In this document: positions 24,856 through 33,622 of the stretch, in pieces | How positions within the stretch are numbered: position 1 is the first letter of the stretch | How the letters are laid out: each line of letters starts with the position of its first letter | DNA from: Pedobacter faecalis | GTDB lineage: Bacteria; Bacteroidota; Bacteroidia; Sphingobacteriales; Sphingobacteriaceae | Length of the DNA: 64,000 nt | Reading direction: 5' to 3' | Assembly (NCBI RefSeq): GCF_030182585.1 | Contig: NZ_JARXOW010000003.1 | Span: 62,001 to 126,000, forward strand | Notes under the pieces: model-generated | The model's input: only the letters and a program-made list of their open reading frames with translations | Databases searched by the model: none | Told to the model about the DNA's origin: nothing | Made by a program: the position numbers and the translations under genes

Positions 24856-25788
24856 ATGACGATATTATTGGGGAAATATTTATTAGATTCGTATGTATCC
24901 AATAGTAAAACCAAAGAAAACTTGAAAACTTTCCCATTTTTATCCTGTCTCACGCTGTTGCTTTTCTTTTTGGTCTTAGACTCAGATGCGCTGCGTCGTG
25001 GCGACCGGGGAGAAAAACCTTTGGTTGTCTTCGTAACCGGCGATCATGAATACAGTAGCGAGGAGACCATGCCGCTTATTGCTGCTGAACTGGAAAAGCA
25101 TTACAATATACGGACCCGGGTACTCAAATCGGCCCCAGATCATAACTCCGAAGAAAACATACCCGGACTTGAAGTGCTGCAGGAAGCAGATCTGGCCGTG
25201 TTTTTTCTGAGGTGGAGGCGGCTACCTGCGGAACAGATTAAGTACATCGACGCCTATTTGAAGTCGGGCAAACCGGTAATGGGCTTTCGTACCAGCACCC
25301 ACGCTTTTAACTATCCGGCAGGGCATCCACTAGTGAAATGGAATGAATTTGGTGAATTTGCTCTCGGTGCTCCCGGTGGCTGGGGTAAAGGCGGACATAC
25401 ACATTACGGGCACAACTCTACGACGGAGGTTAACCTTATTAAAGATCAGGCCAAGCATCCGGTGCTAACCGGTGTTTCAGCTAAGTTTCCGGCTGCCTCC
25501 TGGCTGTATCATGTACTGCCAGACTACCCCGTAAAGGGCGCTACGCCATTATTGATGGGCAGAGCAATTCATCCGGATAAAAAGGCTGTCGACAATCCCG
25601 TAGCCTGGACCTGGTGTACACCCGCAGGCGGCAAAGTATTTATGACTACCCTGGGCCATCCGGCTGACTTTAACGAAGAGGCTTTGCAACGTCTGGTTAT
25701 CAATGCCGTTCATTGGTCGCTTGGCAAACCGGTACCGGTCAAATGGGCAGGAAAATTTGCGATGAACGTTCCCTATCGGGAGCCATAA
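24856..25788 (+). CDS. Exported ThuA-domain protein
   Basis: The 310-residue protein has a hydrophobic N-terminal segment (about 25-42, signal or anchor). A ThuA-like, glutamine-amidotransferase-type fold follows: VVFVTGDHEYSSEETMP at about 57-73, a central ADLAVFFLRWRRLP, and a C-terminal MTTLGHPADF. ThuA-domain proteins are linked to trehalose, sucrose or ketoglycoside metabolism, but their chemistry is poorly defined. The gene forms a likely operon with the lipoprotein and converges on the PVC-type cytochrome gene, a combination often seen together in carbohydrate-oxidation loci. Confidence 0.8.
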   Translation: MTILLGKYLLDSYVSNSKTKENLKTFPFLSCLTLLLFFLVLDSDALRRGDRGEKPLVVFVTGDHEYSSEETMPLIAAELEKHYNIRTRVLKSAPDHNSEENIPGLEVLQEADLAVFFLRWRRLPAEQIKYIDAYLKSGKPVMGFRTSTHAFNYPAGHPLVKWNEFGEFALGAPGGWGKGGHTHYGHNSTTEVNLIKDQAKHPVLTGVSAKFPAASWLYHVLPDYPVKGATPLLMGRAIHPDKKAVDNPVAWTWCTPAGGKVFMTTLGHPADFNEEALQRLVINAVHWSLGKPVPVKWAGKFAMNVPYREP

Positions 25789-25794
25789 GCCTGA

Positions 25795-28700
25795 TTATTT
25801 ATTATTTTCCAACGGGTGCTGCTTTAGAAGTTCTGCCGGAGAATAAAATCCGGCTTTAGCTTTTGTCGCGGCCCGCAAAGCCTTTACCTTTTCGGGGCTG
25901 ATTGCCGGCGCCTTGTTCCCAAACGCGTTGCGCACATATGTGGCTACTGCTGCTACTTCTTCGTCTGTCAGCATACCTCCGAAAGGCGTCATAGGTACTT
26001 GTCCGCTATACTTCCTGCCGTTTACTGTAATAGGGCCATGGAGGCCTTTTAAGATGATTTTTACAAGCCTGTCCGGGCTGCCTGTAACCCAGGCCGTACC
26101 GGCAAGCGGCGGAAAGCCGGAGGACGGAAGCCCTTTTCCATCGGGTTGGTGACAGGTGGTACAGTAACCTTCCTTCATGTATATCGCTTTTCCCTTCACA
26201 TAGATGTCTTTCGAGGGACCGGCCGGCGCGCTGTCTTCTGGTTCGATCTTAGCGCCTTTGGCTCGACCATTCAGATGAGCTACCGCGGTTTCGTAGGGCG
26301 ACTTCATCCATTCGTCGAGCGGCTTATCGGCCACATAGCCTAAAAGTGACAGCCCCTGCTCTTTGGGCATCCAGGAGGCCGCGGCTATTACCTCTAAACG
26401 TACTCGTCCGTGTGGATCAGCGCCGGCCTGTCTAAACATTTCCTGCTGATTGCTTATCTGGTGACTCATATAGCGAAGTACACGTACTGCGGCAGCTCTT
26501 GCACGGAAATCGCGCGCGCTAAGCAGTTGCTCGAGCAATTGCTGGTCGACCTTGTTTAAGCCCCAGCTCACCCAAAGCGCTTCAAGCAAATGATGTTCAT
26601 ATTTCGGATCATTACGATCAAGTGCCGCCACCCAGGCCTTTAACTTGGGTAATACCTCCAACGGCTTGCGCCCTCTCAATTCATTTCTTGTGCGGTAACG
26701 CGTACGGTATTCTGGCAGCTTAAGGTTATCGAGCAGTTCTGATACACTTGCCCCGGCCACCTTTGCAGGCTTCACCAGCGGTCTCGCCGGGTAAGTGACG
26801 CGGTAAATGCGGCCATGAACATGATCTCTCAGCGGATCCCTGGCGTTGTGCTGCATGTGTCCGATCAGCAAATTGTGCCAGTCGGCAATGTAAAGCGACC
26901 CGTCGGGCGCAAATTCCAGGTCTACCGGCCGGAAGTTCTTGTCGGACGACTGCAGCAGATCTGCCCGGTGGCTGCTTTTGTATCCGGTACCCGCATCGTT
27001 AAGCGTGTGCTGCTTGGTACCAAGAAAACCAATGGTATTGTTAATAAGAAAGTCGCCCTGCATCTCTTCAGGAAAATGGCGACTGGACACAAACTCAAGC
27101 CCAGATGTGGGCCTGACAAGGTGTTCCTGCTGAATGAGGTTGGGCGATGATTCCGTGGTTTGACCGTAGCGCGGCTTTACCGTAACCGGCATCATCCAAT
27201 GTACACTGGGGCTAGAGGTTTCGGCATAAAAAGGCTGGCCCCAGTCGTCGAAAGCGATGCCCCAGGGATTTGGAGCATAGGGCTGCGCAGTTCGTTCAAG
27301 CTGCCGGCGCTGCGGATTATATCGATAAAATCCACCGGTCGAAGCGCGCACAGGCCCGTAGGAAGTCTCCACATTGGTATGCAAAAATATTCCCTCACCC
27401 ATATAAATGGCACCTGAAGGGTCGGTTGTAAACGCATGGATATTGTGATGGGTATCATGGTCATCAAATCCGCTCAGTAAGATCTCCCTGCTGTCTGCAC
27501 GATCGTCGCCATTGGTATCTCTCAGAAACACGAGGTCGGTACCCTGCGAGAGGTACACCCCCTCTGCTGTTACTTCAAAGCCAAGCGGCAAATGCAGACC
27601 ATCGGCAAATACAGTCTGCCTATCCGCTTTTCCGTCCTGATCGGTATCTTCCAGGATAATTAGCTTGTCGTTAGGCTTCGAATCGCCAGGTTTATAGTGT
27701 GGGTAACTGGGCATTGTGGCGACCCACAGACGACCTTTATTGTCGAAGCTGATCTGGCATGGCTTGGCCAGTTCTGGAAATTGTTCTTCCGAAGCAAAGA
27801 GATCAATCTTAAAGCCCGGCGCCATGTTGAACTTACTAAGCGTTTCAGCACCTGATAAATACCTTAAGCTCTCTCCCGGGCCGGGGTTATAGTTGGATTT
27901 TACTTCAGGTACTGCAGGAGTACGCGCGTCTGCGGCAGCAAGATCCATGTTTAGTCCCCGGGCGGCTTGCCAAACAGCCGTATCCCGGTTGGCCGTAAGC
28001 GCCCGAATTTTGGCGATCTCGGCGGGATAATTGTCCGGGCCAAATGGATCGTAGCGGCGACCGTATGCATGCACGCCGTTAGGGATTTTGAAATCGTTGT
28101 GCCACATCCAGTTCTTCTCCAGTACGGCCTGCCTTACCTGTTCGCGGCGGGCGGGTGTCTTTACGGTAGCTTTCCCGAAAATAAGGTCGGCCAACACCGG
28201 GGCAAGCTTTGCATATCCTTCGCTGGTGAGCTGGGAGCCATCTATAGTGAGCGGCACTTTACTTGTGGCAAACCACTGTTTGCTTGGATTATATAGGTCG
28301 GCAAAGAGGACGTTATTCGCGGCAGCGACGTCTTTCATGGCTGCAGCATATAAGGCCAGGTTTGCATTCTCCGTCTTTCCGTCGGGCAAGTCCATGGTGG
28401 CAGACAAATCCTGAAAAGCAATCGGCGAGATCAGCACTAAGCGTGGGGGCGTCTTACCATTGTATCGCTGCTTTAAAGTATGTTTAACAAAGGCATCGAG
28501 CTCCCGCCGGTAATTCTCCACACCAGCAGGCCCGTCAAAGGATTCGCTGTAACCAAAAAAAGCTAGTATCACATCTGCCTTTAAACGTGTCAGCCACTGA
28601 TCTTCCGTCTCAAAAAAGCCCTGACTGTCGGCATCCGCGGCAAGTTCCGTCTGGAACTGCTCTGCACCAGGAAATGCCCAGGGCGAATTACGGCTCGAAT

Positions 28701-28971
28701 GCGGCCGGAAACCCGGCGTATTGCCACCATCGCACATATTGCGGATGAACAACTGGTGATCAGGATAACGCAAATGCAGCTCCGTTTCAAAATGCCCGTA
28801 ATTCATCATCCGCGATCCCAGATTGTTACCGACAAGCACAATATGTGACTGCCGGTCGGGACCAACGGGTGGAGTTTGCTTTTGTGTGAAATGCAGACAG
28901 ATGAGGGCAACGATAGAAAGCAGAAGCGCCCGGAATAAAATCTTCCAGGATTTGCGTACAGGTTTGTTCAT
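25795..28971 (-). CDS. PVC-type heme-binding protein with SGNH, propeller, HEAT and cytochrome c parts
   Basis: The 1058-residue multidomain protein starts with a membrane or signal helix. An SGNH/GDSL-like hydrolase domain (about 40-270) has VGNNLGSRM in place of the usual GDS block. A PVC-type dehydrogenase beta-propeller (about 385-720) contains the repeated DTDQDGKAD and DTNGDDRAD loops. HEAT-like repeats (about 730-880) lead to a C-terminal cytochrome c domain with the heme motif CTTCH near residue 939. It is expected outside the cytoplasm, passing electrons from oxidation of an organic substrate. The substrate is unknown, and sugars are plausible because of the nearby ThuA and rhamnosidase genes. 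Confidence 0.85.
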   Translation of the reverse strand: MNKPVRKSWKILFRALLLSIVALICLHFTQKQTPPVGPDRQSHIVLVGNNLGSRMMNYGHFETELHLRYPDHQLFIRNMCDGGNTPGFRPHSSRNSPWAFPGAEQFQTELAADADSQGFFETEDQWLTRLKADVILAFFGYSESFDGPAGVENYRRELDAFVKHTLKQRYNGKTPPRLVLISPIAFQDLSATMDLPDGKTENANLALYAAAMKDVAAANNVLFADLYNPSKQWFATSKVPLTIDGSQLTSEGYAKLAPVLADLIFGKATVKTPARREQVRQAVLEKNWMWHNDFKIPNGVHAYGRRYDPFGPDNYPAEIAKIRALTANRDTAVWQAARGLNMDLAAADARTPAVPEVKSNYNPGPGESLRYLSGAETLSKFNMAPGFKIDLFASEEQFPELAKPCQISFDNKGRLWVATMPSYPHYKPGDSKPNDKLIILEDTDQDGKADRQTVFADGLHLPLGFEVTAEGVYLSQGTDLVFLRDTNGDDRADSREILLSGFDDHDTHHNIHAFTTDPSGAIYMGEGIFLHTNVETSYGPVRASTGGFYRYNPQRRQLERTAQPYAPNPWGIAFDDWGQPFYAETSSPSVHWMMPVTVKPRYGQTTESSPNLIQQEHLVRPTSGLEFVSSRHFPEEMQGDFLINNTIGFLGTKQHTLNDAGTGYKSSHRADLLQSSDKNFRPVDLEFAPDGSLYIADWHNLLIGHMQHNARDPLRDHVHGRIYRVTYPARPLVKPAKVAGASVSELLDNLKLPEYRTRYRTRNELRGRKPLEVLPKLKAWVAALDRNDPKYEHHLLEALWVSWGLNKVDQQLLEQLLSARDFRARAAAVRVLRYMSHQISNQQEMFRQAGADPHGRVRLEVIAAASWMPKEQGLSLLGYVADKPLDEWMKSPYETAVAHLNGRAKGAKIEPEDSAPAGPSKDIYVKGKAIYMKEGYCTTCHQPDGKGLPSSGFPPLAGTAWVTGSPDRLVKIILKGLHGPITVNGRKYSGQVPMTPFGGMLTDEEVAAVATYVRNAFGNKAPAISPEKVKALRAATKAKAGFYSPAELLKQHPLENNK

Positions 28972-29034
28972 TGGTTAACAGTGTGTGGGCTTAAAGATAA
29001 AAAATTGGCGCTTACTTTGCTAATATCCATAGAT

Positions 29035-29520
29035 ATGGCAAACAACAGCAAAATCAATGTCCCCGCGCTAATCATCAATGTAGCAATTACGCTTTCAGTG
29101 GGTTTTATCGGCAGCTTTTTCACACGAAGTTCTACCGACACTTGGTACAGAGGTATCAATAAGCCATCGTTTAACCCGCCCGACAGTGTTTTTGGACCAG
29201 TCTGGACTTTGTTGTATATTTTGATTGGCATTGCGGCATACCGGGTATGGCAGAAACGCGATACGATCACTCATTTCCCACGTACCTTTGCTATTTATGC
29301 CATCCAGTTAATATTGAACTTGCTGTGGTCATACATATTCTTCTATCTTCGCGATCCCGCAATGGCTTTGGTAGAGATATTTATTCTTCTGGCAATGATT
29401 GTTGTGAACGCAATAGTGTTTTATAAGGTAGACAAGGCATCTGGTCTGCTTTTTATTCCTTATCTTTTGTGGGTAAGTTTTGCTACTGTATTAAACTACA
29501 GCATCGTTCAGCTGAATTAG
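29035..29520 (+). CDS. tspO: TspO/MBR-family tryptophan-rich membrane protein
   Basis: The 161-residue protein has five hydrophobic helices and the family motifs KPSFNPPDSVFGPVWTLLY (about 43-61), LNLLWSYIFF and WVSFATVLNYSI near the C-terminus. TspO proteins bind porphyrins and modulate stress responses or tetrapyrrole metabolism. I chose the ATG at 29,035, because the upstream extension to 28,981 is not family-like and covers the promoter (TTACTTTG near 29,010, one mismatch to the -7 consensus). It is divergent from the PVC-type gene with about 60 bases between the starts. Confidence 0.93.
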   Translation: MANNSKINVPALIINVAITLSVGFIGSFFTRSSTDTWYRGINKPSFNPPDSVFGPVWTLLYILIGIAAYRVWQKRDTITHFPRTFAIYAIQLILNLLWSYIFFYLRDPAMALVEIFILLAMIVVNAIVFYKVDKASGLLFIPYLLWVSFATVLNYSIVQLN

Positions 29521-29555
29521 TGATATGTATGGAAAGCCTGTAATATTTAAGCTAA

Positions 29556-30086
29556 ATGAAACGATTTCGCCTGTCTGTCTTGTTTGTTCTTTTTTCGGTG
29601 ACTGCCTTTGCACAGGGCGCCGACATCGATAACTTTATCGTAAAGGAGAGTCTTCTGAAAAACCAGAAGCTGGCCGTAATTGCGACTGATTCGCTCGGAA
29701 ACCCTATGGAGCATATTAAAGGTGTTTACACCTTTACGGTAAGCGGCTTTAAGCATGAGTTGAATTTCAACGACGGGGTGGCCGTGCTTCCTATGCAACT
29801 GGAGCGCTCTGCTTTTGTGTACGTAAAGCATAAAAACATGAATGGCACGCATTCCCGTTTGCTCTATGTGTACGAGAATGACGGGGCATTGAATCCGTTT
29901 ACCATTAGTAGCTTCTGGCTTGTCATGTTCCCGGTGATCATTGTTCTGATTGCGCTGGCTTTCAGGAAATTCATCATCTTCGCCGTTGTCATTCTACTGA
30001 TCTACATTTACTTCAATCACAGCAACGGATTAAGTCTGTCTACCTTTTTCGAGACGGTGTTTGACGGTCTGAAGTCTATTTTTTAG
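29556..30086 (+). CDS. Exported protein with C-terminal membrane helices, 176 aa
   Basis: This protein is unrecognised. It has a cleavable signal peptide (ending AFAQ, residue 20), a soluble domain of about 90 residues that looks like an Ig-like beta-sandwich (about 25-112), and two strongly hydrophobic helices at about 117-155. The domain would lie in the periplasm, anchored to the inner membrane. It follows tspO by 35 bases and may be co-transcribed. It converges with the TamL gene with three bases between them. Confidence 0.65.
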   Translation: MKRFRLSVLFVLFSVTAFAQGADIDNFIVKESLLKNQKLAVIATDSLGNPMEHIKGVYTFTVSGFKHELNFNDGVAVLPMQLERSAFVYVKHKNMNGTHSRLLYVYENDGALNPFTISSFWLVMFPVIIVLIALAFRKFIIFAVVILLIYIYFNHSNGLSLSTFFETVFDGLKSIF

Positions 30087-30089
30087 GCA

Positions 30090-32486
30090 TTAGAACGGCA
30101 TGCCTATACCGAAGTTGTATTGAACAAAGCGGTAGCGTTCGGGGCTGTGCGATATAGCGTAGGCATCCTTAAATGCGCGTCCGCCATTGATGAATTTCTT
30201 AATGACCCATTGCTCTGAGCCGTCAAACTGCGGATCCTTAAGTTTCAAACCAACGTCGAACCGAAATACAAAGTATTGAACATCATACCGGAAACCCATT
30301 CCTGTGCCCAGGGCTATCTGTCGACCAAGCTTACTAAAATCAAAGTGGGTTTCGGGATTGGTTGAATTTTTGGAAATGTTCCACACGTTACCAGCATCTA
30401 AAAACACTGCACCTTTTAACTGTGCTCCGAAAAATCTGTTGAGAAGTTTATACCGGTACTCCAGGTTGGCTTCTATATGCGTATCGCCCAACTGATCAAT
30501 CCCAAACAGTGCGCGACGGGTCTCTTCGTCGGGTATGCTTTCTCCCCTGTTATAATTGCCTGGCCCGAGGGTACGTGCCTGCCAGGCCCTGATGCCGTTA
30601 GAGCCTCCCGCAAAAAACAACTTCTCAATAGGCATTACCAATGAATTACCGTAGGCATAACCAATTCCGGCATTGACGCGGGCAACAAACTGCTGGGCGC
30701 CCCCCAGGCCCTTATACCACCTGAAATCGACCTCAGGCCTGATGTATTGATTATAAGGCAGCCCAAATATGGTCGTGTATTGGTCGGCAGCCGGATTTGA
30801 TCGCGTTCCCGTAAGCCGGGATACCAGATCGAGCATGTTGCCGGCAACATCCATATTGGCCCGAAGATAAACGAAGTCATTGCCAGTGAGCAACTTATCA
30901 AAATTCAATGAGAAGGTATATTTGCTGCCGAGCGTGATGTTTCTACGCGCCAGCAAAATGATATTGTAGGTGTTACTCTCAATGATACGCTGACCGAATT
31001 CTGAATCCGGATCGAGCAGAAGCTTGCCGAAACGATATTCGAAATTCAAGGGTGTTACGGTGTGATATTTCGATTTGGACTCCACAAACTCATAAGTGAC
31101 TGAGTTCAACAGCACATGGCGGTCAAAAATGTCTTTCTGCTGCGCATAGACATAACTGGTTGAGAAAATCGTGCGTGGCATCCCTCCCCGGCGGCCTGGC
31201 CTTGCGGTAATCAGCGGAAGCATAAGTCGCGGCACACTCAGGTTAGCGCTCAACGAGAAATCGCGCTGATAAATATCGCTGAACAGCGCACTGCCCCGGC
31301 CTAAACGGGATTGCAGACCGCCCTTAACCTGGAACTCAAAGCGTTCGGCACCCCTGAACATGTTGTTATTGGTATAGGTGTTGCTCAGTGTAAAGCCCAC
31401 CGTTCCGGCATTAAAGGGCACCTCACCCTCAATCCGGTTACTCATGATCTTCTGCGGGATGAGCTGTATTACGGGAAAGACTTTGCTGCCACTATCGGGC
31501 ATTTTATTGTAATCAATCTTTACGTTTTTAAAGACATTGAGCTCATACATCCGGTTGTACGTCAGTTCTTCATTCCGAATGTCGTAACGCTCGCCCTGCG
31601 TCAGAAAATTGTATCGGGAAATGGGATTTCGCCGGAACTTTCCGGACAGATCTGTATATCGAAGTCCGCGAAAAACCCTGGGATTCATTGAAATCGTATC
31701 CGGAAACCCATCGGCATCGGGTGCGATGATAAGATTGCCCTCACCTATGGTATACTGCTGATGCGCGGGTCTGTCGACCGGATTGTCAATAATCAGCGTA
31801 ATATTGGCTTTACTCGCATTCAGGTTGGAGTCGACCGTATACTTCACATAGGGCCGGGAAAAGTCGAAGTAACCATTTTCCCGCATTACCTCGTAGATCC
31901 TGTCGCGCTCCAGCGCCAGCGAATCATCGTCATAGCGCTCGCCAGACCTGATATGGGTAAAGGCAGCCTTGTTGCTCAGATAGATGTCTTTGACCACCGG
32001 ATCCGGAATGTCATAAGCAATGTCATTGAACGAGAAAAGCGGACCTGGCGAGGCGGTAAACCTCACCTTTGCGCGTTTACGCTTTACACTTATATCTGAC
32101 TGAACACGTGCGTTGAAGTAACCTTTGCTCATCAAAAATTTCTCTACCTGCGTCCGTGAGATCTCGACCAGCGTACTGTCTAGAATAGGCGGCGGTGTTC
32201 CGAGCGGTTTTATACCACTGGTTTTATATCTGCCGTCTTTCGTATTAAAGATATTGTATATCCAGACATTGATGCCAATACCCGATATCGGACGGATGTC
32301 TTTCTGAATGTAATTGTAGGCTTCTTCTTCAAAGGCTTTATCGACACTGTCGATGGTGACTTTTTTGACGATAGACTGGTAGTCTGCAATATATTTTGTG
32401 GATGAACACCCTGTAGCAATGACGATAATAAATAGTATTATTGCAAGGTCAAGAACATTGCTTTTAGTATTCGGGTATGCTTTCAA
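30090..32486 (-). CDS. tamL: TamL-type lipoprotein of the BamA/TamA family
   Basis: The 798-residue outer-membrane assembly protein has a lipobox (ATGC, Cys27), POTRA-like domains (about 40-330) and an Omp85 beta-barrel (about 400-798) ending in the aromatic YNFGIGMPF. Lipid-anchored TamA homologues (TamL) are typical of Bacteroidota and work with TamB. No tamB gene is in this window. The start is TTG at 32,486: an in-frame TGA lies three codons upstream and no ATG precedes the lipobox. The start overlaps that of the divergent RNA methyltransferase gene by 10 bases, so each promoter lies in the other coding sequence. Confidence 0.85.
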   Translation of the reverse strand: MKAYPNTKSNVLDLAIILFIIVIATGCSSTKYIADYQSIVKKVTIDSVDKAFEEEAYNYIQKDIRPISGIGINVWIYNIFNTKDGRYKTSGIKPLGTPPPILDSTLVEISRTQVEKFLMSKGYFNARVQSDISVKRKRAKVRFTASPGPLFSFNDIAYDIPDPVVKDIYLSNKAAFTHIRSGERYDDDSLALERDRIYEVMRENGYFDFSRPYVKYTVDSNLNASKANITLIIDNPVDRPAHQQYTIGEGNLIIAPDADGFPDTISMNPRVFRGLRYTDLSGKFRRNPISRYNFLTQGERYDIRNEELTYNRMYELNVFKNVKIDYNKMPDSGSKVFPVIQLIPQKIMSNRIEGEVPFNAGTVGFTLSNTYTNNNMFRGAERFEFQVKGGLQSRLGRGSALFSDIYQRDFSLSANLSVPRLMLPLITARPGRRGGMPRTIFSTSYVYAQQKDIFDRHVLLNSVTYEFVESKSKYHTVTPLNFEYRFGKLLLDPDSEFGQRIIESNTYNIILLARRNITLGSKYTFSLNFDKLLTGNDFVYLRANMDVAGNMLDLVSRLTGTRSNPAADQYTTIFGLPYNQYIRPEVDFRWYKGLGGAQQFVARVNAGIGYAYGNSLVMPIEKLFFAGGSNGIRAWQARTLGPGNYNRGESIPDEETRRALFGIDQLGDTHIEANLEYRYKLLNRFFGAQLKGAVFLDAGNVWNISKNSTNPETHFDFSKLGRQIALGTGMGFRYDVQYFVFRFDVGLKLKDPQFDGSEQWVIKKFINGGRAFKDAYAISHSPERYRFVQYNFGIGMPF

Positions 32487-33226
32487 AATCTCAGGTCAGT
32501 TTTATAAAATCTCTACATCAAAAAAAATACCGCAGGGAAAACGGGCTGTTTATTATTGAAGGTATAAAATCTATCTCAGAATTTCTTCAATCGCCGTATC
32601 GGGTGCACAGCATCTATTTTTTGCCGCAATTCCGTTCCGCATTACCTCAGCTGGCTGCAAATATAAAGTTATTTGAAGTAAACAACGCTGAGTTAGACAA
32701 GATTAGTACGCTGCAGGCTCCTCAGGGAATTATGGCGCTGGTGCATATGCAGCATAGCGAGGAGTTGTCCGAGTCCGAGCTAAGAAATACGTTCTCCCTG
32801 TTGCTCGACGGGATACAGGACCCGGGCAATCTGGGCACAATAATCCGCACGGCCGACTGGTTTGGCTTTAAAAATGTAATATGCTCGCCTAACACCGTAG
32901 AAGTGTATAACCCTAAGACTATACAAGCCACGATGGGTTCGCTTTGCAGGGTCAATGTGATGTATGCAGAACTGGAGAACCTCGTAAGGAGCACTGATCT
33001 TCCTGTATTTGCCGCGGTCTTAAACGGCACAAGCATCTACGATACAAAATGGGGACACGAGGGATTACTCATTTTAGGCAATGAAGGGCAGGGCATTTCG
33101 GAAGGATTGCTGAACCTGGTGAGTAAGCCTGTGACCATACCGAAGTTGGGTGGCGCCGAATCTTTAAACGTCGCGATCTCGGCGGCTATCCTCTGTGCAG
33201 ACATCAGCAGAAATTTACACAAATAA
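32477..33226 (+). CDS. TrmH/SpoU-family RNA 2'-O-methyltransferase
   Basis: The 249-residue SPOUT enzyme has an N-terminal substrate-binding domain (about 1-85). Its knotted methyltransferase domain shows LLDGIQDPGNLGTIIRTADWFG (motif 1), ILGNEGQGI (motif 2) and a C-terminal IPKLGGAESLNVAISAAI (motif 3). It should methylate a ribose in rRNA or tRNA using SAM, but the exact nucleotide cannot be told. The start MLSKSQ is typical for Bacteroidota members. It is divergent from and overlaps the tamL start, and precedes tRNA-Cys. Confidence 0.92.
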   Translation: MLSKSQVSFIKSLHQKKYRRENGLFIIEGIKSISEFLQSPYRVHSIYFLPQFRSALPQLAANIKLFEVNNAELDKISTLQAPQGIMALVHMQHSEELSESELRNTFSLLLDGIQDPGNLGTIIRTADWFGFKNVICSPNTVEVYNPKTIQATMGSLCRVNVMYAELENLVRSTDLPVFAAVLNGTSIYDTKWGHEGLLILGNEGQGISEGLLNLVSKPVTIPKLGGAESLNVAISAAILCADISRNLHK

Positions 33227-33257
33227 ATTGCATCCTAACTTATAATGTTTATTTTTG
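33227..33257 (+). promoter_or_regulatory. Predicted tRNA-Cys promoter
   Basis: ATTG (33227-33230), a 19-base spacer and TATTTTTG (33250-33257) match the Bacteroidota consensus. The start of transcription would be about 10 bases before the mature tRNA. Confidence 0.7.
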
Positions 33258-33273
33258 CAGCCTGATTTTATAG

Positions 33274-33344
33274 GGTCGAGTGGCCGAGTGGCTAGGCAGA
33301 GGTCTGCAAAACCTTCTACAGCGGTTCGAATCCGCTCTCGACCT
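33274..33344 (+). tRNA. tRNA-Cys (anticodon GCA)
   Basis: The acceptor arms GGTCGAG and CTCGACC pair over 7 bp. The anticodon loop CTGCAAA carries GCA, and the T-arm GCGG-TTCGAAT-CCGC is canonical. The discriminator base is U, as expected for cysteine. CCA is not encoded. The gene is followed closely by a small basic-protein gene that may share the transcript. Confidence 0.95.
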
Positions 33345-33370
33345 CAGGATTTACGATAAATTAAAAAGAC

Positions 33371-33544
33371 ATGGCAGTTACCAGACTAAAGAGAAAAGAC
33401 AGAAGAAATAAAACTTTTGCAAAGTTAGATGTTAAGCATTTGAAACAAGCAACCAACTTAGAGCTTGGAAGCCGTTCAAAGCAGTCTACTAAAGATCAGC
33501 TTGCTAAGAACAATGCTGTTTTAGCTCAGCTTGCTAAAGGTTAA
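33371..33544 (+). CDS. Small basic protein, 57 aa
   Basis: A clean reading frame starts MAVTRLKRKDRRNKTF and ends QLAKG, directly after tRNA-Cys and before a strong terminator. The N-terminus is rich in Lys/Arg and the rest is helical with Asn, Gln and Lys, suggesting nucleic-acid or ribosome contact. I believe similar short proteins occur in Sphingobacteria, but I know of no assigned function. It is short and easily missed. Support comes from codon structure and its position between promoter and terminator. Confidence 0.75.
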   Translation: MAVTRLKRKDRRNKTFAKLDVKHLKQATNLELGSRSKQSTKDQLAKNNAVLAQLAKG

Positions 33545-33568
33545 TTTTAAAATTGCCTGAAAGACCTG

Positions 33569-33593
33569 GCCTCCGCAATGCGGGGGCTTTTTT
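33569..33593 (+). terminator. Rho-independent terminator after the small basic protein
   Basis: GCCTCCGC (33569-33576), the loop AAT and GCGGGGGC (33580-33587), with one T-G pair, are followed by six T residues. It ends the tRNA-Cys/small-protein transcript ahead of the convergent pyrD gene. Confidence 0.9.
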
Positions 33594-33622
33594 GTGCCCA
33601 TAACCTTAGCGAAGGCCATGGC

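Noticed and set aside
33274..33344. tRNA-Cys as the prophage attachment site
   Set aside because: It is 22 kb from the integrase with unrelated housekeeping genes between, and no partial tRNA repeat is visible near the integrase.
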